From Stagonosporopsis chrysanthemi (Eukaryota; Ascomycota; Dothideomycetes; Pleosporales; Didymellaceae): DNA of 64,000 nucleotides. The stretch is from NCBI GenBank assembly GCA_022560025.1, contig JAFISE010000073.1, positions 88,021-152,020 on the forward strand, given 5' to 3'. Below are positions 11,394 through 22,466 of the stretch, one piece after another. Both the position numbers and the translations under genes were made by a program. Each line of letters begins with the position of its first letter. Position 1 is the first letter of the stretch. The notes below the pieces were generated by a model. It was given only the letters and a program-made list of their open reading frames with translations, searched no databases and was not told where the DNA came from.

Positions 11394-11481
11394 GGTCGCT
11401 TAGCTCAGTTGGTTAGAGCGTGGTGCTAATAGATCTATCTTCGATACGCCAAGGTCGCGAGTTCGACCCTCGTAGTGACCA
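11394..11481 (+). tRNA. tRNA-Ile (anticodon AAT) with a 14-nt intron
   Basis: Complete cloverleaf. Acceptor arms GGTCGCT / AGTGACC pair with one G-T wobble and the discriminator base is A. The D stem is GCTC/GAGC and the anticodon stem TGGTG/CGCCA. The anticodon AAT is at 11428-11430. The T arm is GCGAG-TTCGACC-CTCGT. The anticodon loop CTAATA-A is interrupted at the canonical 37/38 site by a 14-nt intron (11432-11445). The internal A box (TAGCTCAGTTGG) and B box (GAGTTCGACCC) are intact, so it should be transcribed by RNA polymerase III and spliced by the tRNA endonuclease. Confidence 0.95.
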
Positions 11482-11484
11482 TTC

Positions 11485-11489
11485 TTTTT
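11485..11489 (+). terminator. RNA polymerase III T5 terminator of tRNA-Ile
   Basis: A run of five T lies three bases after the discriminator base of the tRNA, the usual pol III stop signal. Confidence 0.8.
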
Positions 11490-13808
11490 GCGGTTGAGGA
11501 GTTACTGAGCTGCATTTGCTTTTGCTCACGCAGCGGGACGTTGAGGCGACTGTGTTTTTGGTGTCCGTGGGGAATCAAGAGTCGTGGCAGGTTCCACTAG
11601 CTTGTGCAAGGCTACGAGTCGCACAAAACCTTTCACCATTACAACCCAGCATTCACGAGCTGCAAATTGGGTTTTGAGTTGTCAAGCACTGGGCAGTGGT
11701 TCGCAGCACGAACAACACATCCGCTGTCTGCGGACCCGTCCGCAAAGTGCACCCTGGCAACGCATGAAGCCGTCGCTTCTGACTGATCGTCTGGTGCCCG
11801 AGCGCCTGTACACAGGCCCGCGAAGCTTTGTGAGTATCATGTGAATGCCATTGAGACCACAGTGTTGTCAAAGTGGCATGAGATTCGGCACCTGGATTAG
11901 TGTGCGCATCGCAATGCCGAATATCGCAACGTGTTAAGCACTATACGCCTTCTCTTTCAAGGCTGTCTTCTGGTGCTGTGTTACATGGCGATAAAGGCAC
12001 CCCCAAGCAGACCCAGTCCTGCGGGTTGCCAATATGGCTTATTGACGTCAGCCTCATTTTGCGATATCGATTTGACATGGCGTTGTCCCTCCTTGGGCCG
12101 CAATTCACAAGCGTCGGGAACCGTCTCTTCTGTGCACGGTGCCGAGGACCATGCTTCTCCACCACGGGATGTCTTGCATTCCAAATTGCGTCTCTTCCTT
12201 CCGAGGATTCACGGATCGCTTTGCGAGAGCTTGCGGGTTGATGCTCGCTGCCCCTGGCCATCACCAGTGCGGCGCAGGGCTTCATGTATCCTCATCACAT
12301 ACTAGTCGTCAAGGTACCGAATCGTGATTTGTAGCTTGTAAAAGAGGCGGTGTCTGGCCAAGACCCTTGCAAGACGAAGGATTCCAGGGTCAACGGTCAA
12401 TGTGTGTGTCGAGTCAGGCGGCCGTTGCACGGGTGCCTGTAGACTGGGGATGTCGGCGACGTGGGGATTTTGAGCTTAAGGTGCTTCCGACCGTATCGAC
12501 AAAGCGCCGTCGTGCCCGCGGCATGCGACAATATCTCGGCGCAAAGTAAGCTGACATCAACGAGCCGTAATTGCACAATGGGACCATACGAGCGACTTGG
12601 GCAATCCAGGTACGCAAGCCTTACGATAACACCACGTGAGATCAGCTGTAGCGTGCGGGGCATCTCAACACAATGTCGCGTATTAAGGATTGTCATTGTC
12701 AGGGTCCGGCCAAGATCATCTGAGGCTCATATCGAATTCGAAAATGCACTTCAATTGTCAAGGACATTGGCAATCTTCGCAGCGGCTGCAGGTCGTTGCG
12801 GGTTCAGGGAAGCCCCTGTTCAGCCCGCGCTGATTTACGGTCGTTGTCAGCCGGCAGCGGAACGTCGCGTGGCCTTCAACAATTCAAACTTTGAGGTTCG
12901 GATCGCTACATGCACGACGGTAGCTTAACCTCACAACCTCAAATCTTTTTTGCGCCTTTCCTGCATCCTCGGTTTGTCAGGTACCCACCAAGATGTGCAT
13001 AGCGGAGATGGGCACACTCCTAGCTCGTATTCTACTGTTGAATTGATCATTGGCTGGGAACGTTGTGCGTCGGCTGGTTTCTTCTTGGTGTAGCCGACTG
13101 TTCGTGCCCCAGCCTATATCGCAGTTTGTCGCCGATCATGATCCATCCCTCAGGTGCATGCATGCATGAAGGCATCTTCCTTGTTCCTCGAAGCAATGAT
13201 GAAGTTCACCGCTTAGTTAGGACGATCATCGTACGACGGTTGGTTGACTACCAGATTCGGGCTTGAAGCATTGAAAGCATCTTGGGTGGCTCAATGAAAA
13301 ACGCGAGCAGCGGGCCGCGTGATATTTGACGCTGCTTTCTCGCCTTATTGTCTTTCTTCCTCGCCTTTAGTCAGATGGTCGTTGCTGCATGCACTCGGGG
13401 TCCTACGAGAAGTCTGGACATGCATATCTCTCAACAATCCGTGCCGTCCATTTTCCTGATTGGCTCATTACCCCTCTTTTCGGGTAGAGCGGTGTACCCT
13501 TTTCACCGCGATGCAGGATGAGCTGTTTGTACACGAAGATACATCACGTGTATGATGCACCTAGGCTGTTTCAAGTTTGACCTTGGAACGCAGAGTCCGG
13601 ACATGATGAAGACCCTTCACCGATACCGCTTGGATCGACGATAGCTTCAGGCATGCAGGATGCAGCTGCGAATGGCAGGCGAAAAATTGCTCTTGGATCT
13701 ATCAGCGAGCACAAGTATGCCCTTCCGATGAAAAATCTGCAGTAGCCGAAAGCTACCAGGAGCCCGAGGTCCTTTCGAAGCTCACAACATGCACAGCCAT
13801 CCATGCGC
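11490..13808. other. Gene-poor interval downstream of tRNA-Ile
   Basis: About 2.3 kb with no protein-like open frame on either strand and no recognisable RNA gene or repeat. A CATGCATGCATG run occurs near 13157. Confidence 0.5.
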
Positions 13809-16647
13809 CTATCCTGTTCGCTCTTCTATCAGATCTCCTATTCCTTGCTGCTCCAATTCAGGTGCTAACCTTAGCACGACCAATTCTAGAATCTGAAAAA
13901 TGAGGTGCTTGTTTAAATATGCGTCCTCTAGACAGTCAAGGATAGCTTCGACTTGCTGATGCTGTGCGACTTTGTTATCACTTGTAAGGAAAGCAACTGC
14001 CACTCTGGGTGGAAGCAACCCGAGCAGTGAGTTAGCGCAGCGGCGTTTGATCTCCTTCGTCTCGTGTTCAGTGGGAATTTGTCGTGGGGGACCCATGCCA
14101 TTGTTCGGAAACAAGGTAGCGCGCACCGTCCGGAGTAGAACTGGGAGTAGAGCGGGGTTCAAGATGTGTGTGTGGATGATGTGAGAAAGAAATCTATTGG
14201 CTTTGTGGTTAGTAAGTTGTGTATTGTCATAAAGCAACCGTATGATTGGCGCAAATACACAATTAACATGGACTGCAGCCGAGTGGGTCAATTCGCGGGC
14301 CCTGGTCAGCCAATGCCTAAGGGCCAGGTTCTGCGAACGGAGCATCCCAAAGTGGTACTGCAGAGCCATGCCTCGATGAAGGTGACGTGGGGCCTCTAAG
14401 CCGCAGATGAGGCGACAGAGAGTGCTGCTGTGGCTCCTCGAGTGGATCAGTCGCAAGGTCGATGCAGGACCACCGGTCAAAAGGCCAGAAGTGCCGAAAT
14501 GATGTCGTAACAGTATACATGGCAAGGAGCCAGATCTTCCTTGTAGGTCCTAGCAGCAGCCATAGGCGAGGCTCCCACTCGTGCGCGGTAGCGATATCGC
14601 CCTTGTGCGACAGTGTCGTAAGATGAGGCGCAACCGTCTAACAGTCTTGGTCCCATGGTCCGGGTCTGCGACAGCTATCGATATGGTACGTCAAGAACGG
14701 CCGATCCCGAACTCAATGGACAGCTGACGATGTGGGCAGATCAGCGGGCGCGTAAGCGGACTGCCTATGATGGCTACAACCGTGATAAGACGGCTTAGAG
14801 CACAGCTTTCGTGCCACAGGCCCGAGAACATCGCGGGTTGCATTGCAAGCTACCCATACCGAATCATGCGCTGCGATCGCTCCATTCAGTTGCTCGCGTC
14901 GGGCGCCATTCTGATGGTGGTGAGGGGAGCGACATCCTTGCCAAGGTCTAAGCTTGGGGCGTCAAATTGCCGCCCGGAACGCGTGCAAGGGCTTGCATAG
15001 ATCGGGGCACCCCCAAACTAGGGTATGGCCGTGTGAGGGTCTGCGGGCCGTCGCATTCGCTGAAGCGAAGTCAAGTGACCAAAATCATATGCGGTCCTTC
15101 TGCACGCTGTGTTGCACTGGGCTGGGATGCAGATGTTGCTGGCCAACCATGGAATCAAGCAAGGAAAATGTCGCAACTCACCTGTCCAATACACCATCGG
15201 TGTCGCCCACCCTTCCTGGGCCGAACAGTGCTCCACAGTGCAGCATGGAGATGAAGCCGGTCAGCCAAGGCATGCGGACGTCTAGTTCAACAAACTCGGC
15301 CGCGCAACTCCACAGCTTCATGCTTACAATAGGTCGTTTGAAAGCCAGTAAAGGCGTAGAGGCCTGGGACTCCACTTCTGTTGGACATGATTCGCGAGTC
15401 TCATCATTCATTATCGGTCCGCCCTCGACAAATCTTGAGGGCGACGATGATGCCGTGGCTATAGTTAGCACCAGCGCGCGCAGCGCTGTATACGCCAAAA
15501 ATGCGTATTGGACAATCAGCCAGAAAATGGCTGCAGCAGACATGGTTGTAGAGTCGCGACGAGAATCATCCGTGATTGGGAGGCTGGTCGAATCAATTTG
15601 ATCTTCGGTCTGTGAAGGCAACAGTCCGAAACGCTCCAGACGGCTTAGTTCCTCATCCGCGTTCCCATCATCTGACGGAGGTTTCTCCTCCTCCACAGGA
15701 ACAGTCTGGAGGATGTCGGCGATTCTCCCAATAGCTTCCCACAATAGCCAGCCTTCGCAGGCCTTCCCGCTGATGGCATTTCCCAGAATCATCTCGGCAA
15801 AGATCTCTGCCACTAGAGATCGTAGGCACCCATTCTTAAGGTCATCGGTGGGGAGCAATACGGCTAGGACCCCCTGAATGATAAGTTGGCGCCAGGCAGA
15901 CTCATTGTCCCGCTGCTCGACACATGTCGTTGGCACGTTGTCGATCGGCACAGGAGATAGAGCTGGGTGTGGGTAAAGTGTGTGGTAGATGAGCCGTGGA
16001 TCTGACACTAGCGATTGTGACGACGAGACCTGTCGCTTTGCGAGGCGAAATGCTTTGGAGAGTGCAATTAGACACGCTTTTCGCAAGCTCAAGACATATC
16101 AAAACCACCTACTGATCAGATGCTCTTCCAGTAGCCCTGGAATTTCGTCCAGCAACAGGCCTTCCAAGTCGATCTTCCGCAGACGTTGCTCGAGTGCTCT
16201 TGTACAATGCGCAATGACTTGAACGACTTCATCAATGAAGACATGGTCCGGAGTGATCTTCGAATACCACGTCTGTACGAATTCTTTGATGATGACCGAG
16301 ATGATGCCATACAACTGAAGATCGACATCGTTGGAGCTCGTCAGAGGCGGAAGAAGCTCGTCAATAGGACGTGGCGTAGTTCCTCCCTTCTCGCCGTTTC
16401 CGAGCAGAACATCGTGTGAGCAAAGTGTCCGCCGTATGAAAGCTGCAGTGGCTTTGTCTGATGTCGTGTCGGCCTCTAATTTCGGGACGTCCAATTTCGG
16501 GCCTTCGACCACACGCTTTCCCCCACCTGTGCGAGCATGGTTGGGTGCAAAGTTTCCAGTAGGATCCAAGCTTATCGATGTTGTTGTAGACAGGTGGGCT
16601 TGTGGCTGCAGCCGCAATGGGTTCGGCTCATGTTGTGTGTTCTCCAT
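13809..16647 (-). CDS. PXA-domain membrane protein
   Basis: Three exons (16647-16113, 16052-15182, 14193-13809) give 596 residues. A PXA (PX-associated) domain spans about 95-295. It includes VDLQLYGIISVIIKEFVQTWY, LLLDEIPGLLEEHLI joined by the first splice to TFRLAKRQ, then YHTLYPHPALSP. A hydrophobic membrane segment lies at about 352-377. The C-terminal part (GVLDR joined to FLSHIIHTHILNPALLPVLL, then LFPNNGMGPPRQIP and DAYLNKHLIFQILELVV) is typical of fungal PXA proteins. Such domains occur in membrane-traffic proteins related to sorting nexins, but no PX domain is present here. The second intron is 988 nt, very long for this genome. Both splices restore frame and family sequence, so I trust the join. 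Confidence 0.82.
14194..15181 (-). other. 988-nt intron of the PXA-domain gene
   Basis: Donor GTGAGT follows GTATTGGACAG, and acceptor CCAATAG precedes ATTTCTTTCTCAC with a CTAAC-like branch site about 20 nt before. Joining gives GVLDRFLSH in frame. Open frames inside are not protein-like. I saw no terminal inverted repeats. Confidence 0.7.
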
Positions 16648-16901
16648 AATGATCACCTTATGTGAGCACCCATATCCTGAGGTCGAGCTTCGTGTCCCAT
16701 GCCACGGCGCATTCAAAAGCGTTGTGTAAAGTGACCGGTGTAGTACGCCTCGGTTTTGCTAATGATGAAGCAAAGGCGGTGACGCAAGTCGTGCACGGTT
16801 CCCTCTGGCGCCGGCGCTCTTGGCATGTTTGATTGACACTGAACGCGACGATCAACTTCAACACAACAGCAAGATCTATCAGGCGCAGTCTCAACCTTAT
16901 A

Positions 16902-17428
16902 ATGAGTGTGGCAGAGACCGATGGTACGCTGACTGCGACCTGCGTGTAGGGATGAACTGACAGCGGCCAACAGCGATCGTCGCAGTCGAGCGGCAGCTCA
17001 AAGACATTGTGCAGACGCTATATAACCTCACAGTCCAGGCATACGATCACCATGGCAGCAAAACGCAGGAGGCCATGAAACGCGAGGTGTAGGTTGCTAG
17101 CAGGATCTTCGGATTCTTCAGTGCTAATACGATGGCTAGTCAGTCGCTCATTCAAAACTTGGTGAAGTTATCACACACGGCTCCTTCTGTGCATATAGAC
17201 ATACCACCAGAAGTCACAAACTACGTCGAGAGCTCCCGAAATCCTGACATCTATACTCGAGAGTTTGTCGAGCTTGTACAACGCACAAACCAAATGCTCA
17301 AAGGCCGCGAGGAAGCTTACCGTTTCCTTCAAGAACAAATCGCATGGCAGCTTTCGAACGCGGTCCCAGAGCTACGAAACGACGTTACCAGGGTCGTTGA
17401 AGCTACTGGCGGCAAAGTCCCAACTTGA
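16902..17428 (+). CDS. NUT2: Mediator complex subunit 10
   Basis: Small subunit of the middle module of Mediator, the RNA polymerase II coactivator; nuclear. Three exons (16902-16923, 16974-17088, 17140-17428) give 141 residues, the usual size. The first two exons encode MSVAETD and IVAVERQLKDIVQTLYNLTVQAYDHHG, the conserved Med10 start. The second junction (GAG GT|GTAGGT to TAG|T CAG) yields KREVQSLIQNLVKLSH. The C-terminal half is helical (YTREFVELVQRTNQMLKGREEAYRFLQEQI). The single-frame ATG at 17132 lies within an intron and would lose a third of the domain. Divergent from the PXA gene over 254 bp. Confidence 0.92.
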
Positions 17429-18052
17429 ACCCGAAGCACGCGACCGAGATTTTGGAGCCGTTTTACTGAAGCTCTCGTGTCCAGCACGCGAGGCTATATT
17501 CAACGCGCCTTCAGTACAGTATGAATGGCGGAACTCGTTCATAGTCTATGGTTTACACCCAAACGGATAGCCTTCGACCTGCCACCGCTCTTGGAGAAAT
17601 CAATCGGCCTCTTGCGTATAGCCCCGAGCTTTACTCGGTCTGGCGTTTTCAAATCATGCACAATGCGCGCCGGTTTGAAAAACAAACAATGTCCATCATC
17701 ATCAAATCGACTGCAGAAGCCGTTAGACTTACAGAAGTTATTGCACCTATCTCTTCCAAAGCTTTGAACGGAATGGCCAGCGCACACAAAATACGTGGCG
17801 CGATCGGTAGAGAGAGGTTTTCGCGGTAATGCCTATACCCAGATACCACGTGCGCCCGCCGCAGCTACTCTAAGGGCGCATTCACTGTATAGCAAACAGT
17901 GCGACCGAGTACTGTGCTTTCACAAGGACTTTCGCTTTTCAGCCTCGATAGATCTTGTCTTAAATAATGAAAGTAAAATATCTCATTCCGCTCCATCTTA
18001 CCATAACGCAACCTCCTACATTTAGTAGAAACTTGTTCGCAGGCCTATCACG
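17429..18052. other. Intergenic, 624 bp
   Basis: Short unrelated frames only. It should contain the Med10 3' end and the promoter of the following gene. Confidence 0.4.
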
Positions 18053-19135
18053 ATGCTCAAGATCCATCGCTTACCCACTACCCAGTTCCGCATGTGGGGT
18101 CCAGACATTGCTGAATCAGACTCCGCAGTACTGTCGCCTACAAACCTTACACCGGGACAGAGCTTTCTCTTACATGATTCCTGGTTCGATGTTGACAATG
18201 ACCCTACGACGACGCCCACGTCTGAGAAGGCCTACAGACCGTTTGCGGCTGCTGGCAATCTGGACGGCAACTCACTTACAAACGAGACACAGGTCGATGA
18301 GTTGCAGACTCTAGATACAATCACATTCCCGCAACATGCTGTACATCTTCTTCCTTCGCAGAGAAATGGTGCGTGGCAGACGGAAACCAGCCGTGCCTTC
18401 AGAAAACCCGGCGAGTGTGCTTCAACAATCCGACAAGCCTTTGGACAGCATGTATACGAGCTCGACCTGCCCGAATTAGTCCGTAAATTGAAGCAGGTTG
18501 CACAAGACCGTGAGCAAGACGAAAATGGTTGGTTGAACCATACCTTTGCAGATTATGACCTGGTCGAGATACACGGTCGCGTGCAGCGCCTCATTCCTGC
18601 CATTTCGATGCCCAACATGCGACAGATCGACCGTGCCATTGATACTGCGGCAGGCGCTGCCCGGTCGCTGCAGAAACGCTGTTCAGAGTCGCAGCTCCTC
18701 CAAGCTCCTCCAAACGATAGGTATGCTTTTGCACAGGTGGTGGGTCGTAGGGCAGAGCGTGCGCTCGTCGAACAAGGTGTCTGCAAAGAATGGCAGTTGG
18801 TAGGCGACCAACATGAGAAGATGCTACACAGCATCCAATCGTCTCTGATGCATGCATTCGAGCGTACGCAACAGTCATATATAGACGTGCCGCTGTACCG
18901 AGCAAAACCGCAGTGGACTGCTAACCGAGGGAAAAAAGTGTGGTGTTTGGAGCTCGACCTTGGCCGTGTAGGAATCGAAGTCGGCCCAGCAGCGGATAGA
19001 TCATTGATAGAGCTGGGCTCAATTCAGACCGGGTTTGAACTGCCGGAGTATTTCGGGTGTCAGTCAGTCAGGGAGTTTGATCGCCAGGTACAGGCGGTGG
19101 AGGATGAGTGGCAGCTGCTTGAGTCGCAACGATGA
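18053..19135 (+). CDS. Hypothetical protein, 360 residues
   Basis: Uninterrupted frame with a good start context (CACGATGC). I do not recognise the family. The N-terminal 130 residues are polar and low in hydrophobics. The central part (about 140-290) is predicted helical, with heptad-like spacing (LPELVRKLKQVAQ, AIDTAAGAARSLQKR, HSIQSSLMHAFERT). The C-terminal 70 residues include WCLELDLGRVGIEVG and end in a charged helix. There is no signal peptide, membrane segment or catalytic motif. Codon use looks like that of its neighbours, so it is likely a real lineage-restricted gene. It runs convergent to the SLC4 transporter, 143 bp away. Confidence 0.7.
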   Translation: MLKIHRLPTTQFRMWGPDIAESDSAVLSPTNLTPGQSFLLHDSWFDVDNDPTTTPTSEKAYRPFAAAGNLDGNSLTNETQVDELQTLDTITFPQHAVHLLPSQRNGAWQTETSRAFRKPGECASTIRQAFGQHVYELDLPELVRKLKQVAQDREQDENGWLNHTFADYDLVEIHGRVQRLIPAISMPNMRQIDRAIDTAAGAARSLQKRCSESQLLQAPPNDRYAFAQVVGRRAERALVEQGVCKEWQLVGDQHEKMLHSIQSSLMHAFERTQQSYIDVPLYRAKPQWTANRGKKVWCLELDLGRVGIEVGPAADRSLIELGSIQTGFELPEYFGCQSVREFDRQVQAVEDEWQLLESQR

Positions 19136-19278
19136 TTGAGTATTCCTTTCTCCACGTATCGATAATGTTAGATATGCAGGTTCTTTCCAGTACCGTTCCC
19201 TGGTTTCCACAACACTGTCTCATTACATGTTACTCACCTTGTAAAACTCCCAGGACGCTAGCGCACAGCGCTACGACT

Positions 19279-21263
19279 TCAGCCACCCCTCGACCTAGTA
19301 CGACTCAGATCATGACTACTGCATTGCTCCACATCGCCAGATGCCCTCAAGGTGTCGTTAAAATCTTGCTCCAGATCTTTCATCTTAGAGGGTGTTCCCC
19401 CAAAACTAACCAGCACCGCTGGATTGTTCGCTGTGAGCGCATCGAGAGCTGAAAGCTCATGTACTGAGAACCACTTGGGCATGAGGAACGTACGTAGTGG
19501 AATAAGAGCGATGATCAGGACTGGAAAGCCTATAGCAGCAATGGTCTGTGAGATGGCCACAGTACACGCGACACCGAGCGCCTGTAGGCCGATATACATC
19601 CAGATCTTTCTAGGCGGGACAGAATTGAGGGGGTTCTTTGGGTCGATAAATCGCTGTTCGGAGTTCAGGTACCAGAACTTGGCAAGTATGCCATTACTCT
19701 CAATAGAGCCCCACTATTCCATGATCCGTCAGCTAGTCTCATGGCTGTGTAGAGCAATGACTTACACCAACTACGAAGAACACCCCGGCAAAAACAGCGG
19801 CGGGCATGGTGCTCAAAACGGTTAGGAGCGGCCCAGTCATGGTGCCCCATATTGCCATGCCCATAAGGAAGTGACTGACTCGTTGTTCAACGACAGCTGT
19901 AGCTTGTACAAGCGGTCTGCGGATCCCATTGCCATCCGTAGTCTCTACAACCTCAAGGCGAGTCTCGTAAATCGTCAAGGAGTCCGAGTGTACTGGTGCC
20001 TGAGGAACGAGGCCGTTCGGCAAAGGTAATCCGATGATGCCAGATACAAAACAAGTGCAGCCAAGTAGAAAGAAGTCCCAATGAAACCCAGCAGGTTTCT
20101 TGAGAGGAAATTGCCGAGCTTGCGCGGTGAGTGATGACACGTTCTGTAATAGAAGTCAGTGCATGATGCTATAAATGCGATGAAAACCTACATGGTCGTA
20201 GTAGAAAAGAAGCATCATCAGAAATCCAAAAGGCAAAGCCACGAACACCCACTTGGCATCCAAAGTCCAAAACTCGATGATCCAGCTGCGATTCTGCGTA
20301 GGTTGGAAGGCGCCGACAGTGGGCACTCGATACTGATCGGTCCTGCTCAGACGTCCAGGGAAGTGCGAGAAGCCTACCCAAAAGAGCGTTGGGAAGACGA
20401 ACGAATAGTCAGCAAGCACACCACGAATCCAGGGTCTCCAGACAGTACTGCTGCCTATCCTTTCGAGGCCGTATACAGATCCAAAGAAGAGCATCGCAAT
20501 CACAATGGACAAATAGCCACCTTCGAGGCCGGACACCTCAAAGAGATAGACCAGCTCTTCAACTCCTTTGACTACATATGATCTTTAGCGACGACCGGCC
20601 AGATTCAAGGAAGATGACATACCGCAATAAATAATGCCCACGTACATGCCGAAGGTTTCACTCGAGAAGTCCGTGACATATGCCATGTAGTCGCAAACGT
20701 TGCCGAAGCTCACAATCCAGTGGAAGATCGCAGCCCAGATGCCGACCCATGCTGTGAAAGCTGGGTAGATGGTGGGGTCATATCTCTCTACAATATCGTA
20801 TATCGTATAGTTGAAAAGGGCGATTAGACCGGTAACTCCAACGATAGTAAGTGGCTGGCAAGAGAGAAGGCTGAACACCATAGCAGCAAGTGCTGACGCA
20901 AACAATGCCTCGTTGACACCGAAGAACTCGCCAGTCCGACGGTACATGTCTAGTGTAAAAGCAATAGCTGGTAGAACGCTGAGTGTGTCAGTGTTTATGA
21001 TTGCTGTACTAATGCAAGTTGGCTGACTTAATGAAGTACATGCGCACTGTGCTCGCGAATACTCGATAGGTGAAGGCATCAGTGATGTCGCTCCAGTAGT
21101 ACGGCAGTCGTCGCTTGACATCGTGGTACATTCCACGACCTGGTCGTAATATACGCCATCTCCGCCAACCCTTTTGGTTTTGAAAAGTGTAGGACTCGGT
21201 GGTGGACACCTTTTTCAGCTGACCCTTCTTTGACGCTGAATCCATGAATGCCGGCCCATCCAT
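19279..21263 (-). CDS. BOR1: SLC4-family anion transporter (Bor1-type borate/bicarbonate transporter)
   Basis: Polytopic plasma- or vacuolar-membrane anion transporter. Yeast Bor1 exports borate. Five exons (21263-21028, 20978-20623, 20565-20192, 20143-19766, 19713-19279) give 592 residues (yeast Bor1 576). Each junction restores family motifs: RMYFI-NVLPAIAFTLDMY, then the segment ending GIIYC joined to GVEELVYLFEVSG, then YYDH-NVSSLTAQARQFPLKKPAGFHWDFFLLG, then FFVVG-WGSIESNGI. About a dozen hydrophobic spans are visible, including LTIVGVTGLIALFNYTIYD and LLTVLSTMPAAVFAGVFFVVG. The chosen ATG gives MDGPAFMDSASKKG, a short cytosolic N-terminus; a longer upstream frame (to 21442) looks like leader. 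Confidence 0.93.
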
Positions 21264-22466
21264 GCTACGAGGCCACAACCGTAAACGCAAATGTGCAGAA
21301 CAGGGCTGTGCAGAAAGATTGTATAAAGAATGGTTCCAGAATTATTAAGGCACAAGTTGATCTGACGACGATGGCGTAGAAGCCAAGAGGTCTCAATAGC
21401 TGACGTCGATGCGCCAGCGCTGGACCCTGAGGCGTTTAGCATCTTTTATACTAACGTGAGGACTATCGAGCATGGGACTTGTCCCGCGAATTGGAAAGAC
21501 AAGGTGTTTGTACGACTTGGCAGATGCGGTATTGTGGGTCCGATTTTACACTGACACAGGCGTTCGGCATGCACATTTCAACACCTACAGCGTGATGCAC
21601 CGGACTGCGCAGGGCGTCGCAACCTCTTGGAAGCGACCTCTGGACCCCTCTGGACCCTTGAGTTTCATTTATCTGCCCACGAAACTGCTACCTCAAGGCC
21701 TTGTGAATGGGCAGACACATTGTCATAGGTACCTACCTATGATCTTGGGAGATGACGTTTGCAAGCGTACTTTGGCGGCGGGAGCATTTTGTGACTAGGC
21801 CGTTCTGGAATGGATGCTTGGCCGGAGATGATTAGATTTCTTCTGCTCAGGCAGCACGGTCAGACTTCGGAAGAAAACAATCGGGACCCAAAGCCCTTTT
21901 CCAAGGGAGCAATGAGAGATTGTCGGATAATGTGTTTACATCGTGTATCAAATCAGCGTTTGTACAGCTATTCCTACCCTATGCCAATGCTGCTGGCTGA
22001 TGTTCTTTGATCGAGAGACCCTGAGTGTTGGTATGGCTCACGGCGATTGACAGCCTTATCGAGGAAAGCGCGCAAGTCTAGAAGTGTCGAGCCGAAAACC
22101 GTCATAAACGCTGAGATCGCCGGCCCTCAACGGCGGAAGGGAGCTTGACTATCACTACTATTAACTGACGAAGCTCGAGACACTGGAAGAGTTAACCAAC
22201 GAGCAACCTTCAGCAACGACTCGAATAACGTCGGATTTCACCCGTTTGTACACGTTTCTGTTCTCTGTTGGTACGATGCGCTCTCGGAGCCCGACAATTT
22301 GAGTTGCTCTTTCGAATGCATTAATCACCTGCAGGTCTGTCTGTATTTGTTACACACCGGAATCTAAGTGATTTGAAACTATTGTCGATCTCCCGTTCCG
22401 TTATCGCCTCTAGCAAGAAAGGAAGGCGGGAGCAAGCAACGCGAGGCTGCCAGCAGGTTGCTCGTC
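21264..22466. promoter_or_regulatory. Divergent intergenic region between the SLC4 transporter and SET gene
   Basis: 1.2 kb between two outward-facing starts. A short direct repeat CTCTGGACCC occurs twice near 21636-21657. No gene-like frame. The promoter role is inferred from position. Confidence 0.4.

Noticed and set aside
13809..14525. Separate minus-strand gene starting near 14525
   Set aside because: Only the part from 14193 on is family-like (FLSHIIHTHILNPALL); it joins in frame to the PXA gene, so the upstream part is intron.
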